Of a stretch of DNA of 45,196 bases, positions 43,610 to 45,196 are shown piece after piece. Origin of the DNA: an uncultured Synechococcus sp. Its GTDB lineage: Bacteria; Cyanobacteriota; Cyanobacteriia; PCC-6307; Cyanobiaceae. Every line of letters begins with the position of its first letter. The first letter of the stretch is position 1. The DNA lies in contig CAJXPL010000019.1 in NCBI GenBank assembly GCA_913057985.1, forward strand, positions 1-45,196. Reading direction: 5' to 3'. Below the pieces are notes generated by a model that did no database searches, was not told the origin of the DNA, and saw only the letters and a program-made list of their open reading frames with translations. Made by a program: the position numbers and the translations under genes.

Positions 43610-44599
43610 GTGGCAGATCTGCCGTTCACCCTCGACCAGCTGCGGATCCTTCGCGCGATTGTCAGTGAGGGCAGCTTCAAGAAAGCCGCCGACAGTCTTT
43701 ACGTCACCCAGCCCGCCGTCAGCCTTCAGATCCAGAACCTGGAGAAGCAGTTGGAGGTTTCGCTGTTTGATCGCGGCGGGCGCAAGGCGCAGCTCACTGA
43801 GGCCGGTCATCTGCTGCTGAGTTACTGCGACCGGATCCTCAGCCAGTGCCATGAAGCCTGTCGGGCCCTGGATGATCTCCACAACCTCAAAGGTGGATCC
43901 CTGATCGTGGGGGCAAGCCAGACCACCGGCACCTATTTGATGCCCCGGATGATCGGTCTGTTCCGCCAGAAATATCCGGACGTTTCCGTGCAGCTCCAGG
44001 TCCACAGCACCAGACGCACGGGCTGGAGTGTGGCCAACGGTCAGATCGACCTGGCGATCATCGGTGGTGAATTGCCGGCGGAACTCAATGAACTGCTGCA
44101 GGTGGTGCCCTACGCCAGTGATGAGCTGGCGCTGGTGCTGCCGGTGAAGCACCCCTTGGCCCGACTGGCTGAACTCACCAAGGAAGACCTGTATCGCCTG
44201 GGCTTCGTCTGCCTCGATGCGCAATCCACCACCCGGAAGATGGTCGACCAGCTTCTGGCGCGCTCCGGCCTGGATGTGCAGCGCCTGCGCATCGACATGG
44301 AGCTGAATTCGCTGGAAGCCATCAAGAATGCCGTTCAGGCGGGCCTGGGAGCCGCCTTTGTTCCCGTGGTGTCGATCGAGCGGGAGTTATCGGCGGGAAC
44401 GATTCACCGGCCCCAGGTGGCTGATCTGCAGGTGAGACGCCAGCTCAAGTTGATCACCCATCCCGCCCGCTACTGCTCACGCGCCTCGGTGGCCTTCCGC
44501 AATGACGTTCTGCCCGTCTTCGCCAGCGCTGACAGCCCGATTCGTCAGGCAGCGAAGGTCGTGCCTGAAGCGATCGGGGAGCAACTGGTTCAGAACTGA
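43610..44599 (+). CDS. rbcR: LysR-type regulator RbcR
   Basis: A LysR-family transcription factor of 329 residues. The winged helix reads [50 protein letters not shown], the strong RbcR/Ycf30 signature, and the effector domain starts [21 protein letters not shown]. RbcR acts on carbon-fixation genes in relation to CO2 supply. I take the GTG at 43610 ([11 protein letters not shown]) rather than the GTG at 43568 because the former gives the family start. The 3' end overlaps the convergent gene by 10 bases. Confidence 0.9.
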   Translation: MADLPFTLDQLRILRAIVSEGSFKKAADSLYVTQPAVSLQIQNLEKQLEVSLFDRGGRKAQLTEAGHLLLSYCDRILSQCHEACRALDDLHNLKGGSLIVGASQTTGTYLMPRMIGLFRQKYPDVSVQLQVHSTRRTGWSVANGQIDLAIIGGELPAELNELLQVVPYASDELALVLPVKHPLARLAELTKEDLYRLGFVCLDAQSTTRKMVDQLLARSGLDVQRLRIDMELNSLEAIKNAVQAGLGAAFVPVVSIERELSAGTIHRPQVADLQVRRQLKLITHPARYCSRASVAFRNDVLPVFASADSPIRQAAKVVPEAIGEQLVQN

Positions 44600-45196
44600 T
44601 CGGCCTCGGGTGTCACGCCCACCGTGTCGTCGGCGACGCCTCGGGTGAGGAATTTGTTCTCACTGATATCGGTTTGGTAGACGCAGCGCACCACGGGCTT
44701 GTCCCGAACGGAGCCGATGTAGGCAAAAGTGTTCATCCGCTGTTTGCACTCACGCTCCTGCTCGGCGGTGATGGCCCCCTCCTTGCGCAGCACCGACCAG
44801 TTCTCCCGACGGATCACGCAACCCGGTTGCAGGGTTGGCTGGGTCACAAAGCTGCTGGAGGGGTTGAGCGTCGTGTACATCTCGATGTCCATGACGAAGG
44901 CGCTCGCCCCCCACTGGCGGCAGAACTCCGGGTCGGGAACGGCCATGTCCAGTTGCTGGGAGCTGGCGATGTTTCCCTGGTCTCCCGTGGTGGTGCTGGT
45001 GACAGCGCTGCCGATACCGATTCCCACCACGAGAACTCCTGCCAAGACGGCCACGGTGAGGGTGCTGAATTGAAAGCCGCCCTGGCTGCCTCCACCACCT
45101 GGTGGCGGGCCGGGAGGACGGCCGTATCCGCCTCGGGGTGGAGCGTCATAGCGGTACCGCTCACCGCGGTCGTAGCGGCCATCACGCGGTCGGCGG
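44590..45196 (-). CDS. DUF3172-type membrane protein, N-terminus cut by window edge
   Basis: About 202 residues are present; the reading frame stays open to the right edge. It has a Gly/Pro/Arg/Tyr-rich N-terminal segment ([19 protein letters not shown]) followed by one membrane helix ([21 protein letters not shown]) and a soluble C-terminal region with paired Cys ([51 protein letters not shown]). This matches the cyanobacterial and plant DUF3172 family of unknown function. Confidence 0.8.
   Translation of the reverse strand, partial: RRPRDGRYDRGERYRYDAPPRGGYGRPPGPPPGGGGSQGGFQFSTLTVAVLAGVLVVGIGIGSAVTSTTTGDQGNIASSQQLDMAVPDPEFCRQWGASAFVMDIEMYTTLNPSSSFVTQPTLQPGCVIRRENWSVLRKEGAITAEQERECKQRMNTFAYIGSVRDKPVVRCVYQTDISENKFLTRGVADDTVGVTPEADQF

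Overview
The window looks like a chromosomal segment of a marine unicellular cyanobacterium, most likely a Synechococcus of the marine 5.1 type. The evidence is a complete phylloquinone (men) cluster, a chlorophyll gene (chlM), two blocks of NDH-1 subunits plus ndhH, a LysR regulator of the RbcR type beside ndhF, a PedR-like light/redox regulator and a CugP-type nucleotidyltransferase. Genes are packed tightly on a GC-rich background. Species assignment is inference. I saw no rRNA, tRNA, CRISPR array, integrase or insertion sequence.

Region by region. 1-4834: isochorismate synthase (running off the left edge), divergent menA-menC-menE and a convergent DHNA-CoA thioesterase, together the phylloquinone pathway. 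4894-12049: small membrane proteins, ndhH, rsmH, a cysteine desulfurase, an exported protein, a NarL-type response regulator and a pseudouridine synthase. 12050-17396: an AT-rich leader, a 1,058-residue modular GH18 chitinase-like protein with two CBM2-like domains, chlM, and nagA (GlcNAc-6-phosphate deacetylase); chitinase and nagA suggest a link to chitin or amino-sugar use. 17408-20299: purE, membrane proteins and cysC.

20300-24346 is a sharply AT-rich island of five genes. Four have PAPS-dependent sulfotransferase motifs with four different phosphosulfate-binding loops; the fifth resembles HtrL/WlaTC-type glycosyltransferases. The island lies directly upstream of cysC, which makes PAPS, and its right junction appears to fall inside the last codons of a SUI1 (eIF1-like) gene. 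It reads as a horizontally acquired cell-surface or exopolymer sulfation module and is the most unusual part of the window.

24347-36391 returns to core genes: SUI1, trpB, hrcA with a rhodanese, a DUF3352-type protein, sixA, gltA, the ndhA-ndhI-ndhG-ndhE run followed by NAD kinase and a CYTH protein, a small unannotated frame, a PedR-like regulator and a methylenetetrahydrofolate reductase. 36372-45196: a CugP-like UDP-glucose pyrophosphorylase, scpA, a LapA-domain protein, ndhD and ndhF, an NnrU/Z-ISO protein, rbcR and a DUF3172-type protein cut by the right edge. Many convergent neighbours overlap at their 3' ends by 4 to 44 bases.
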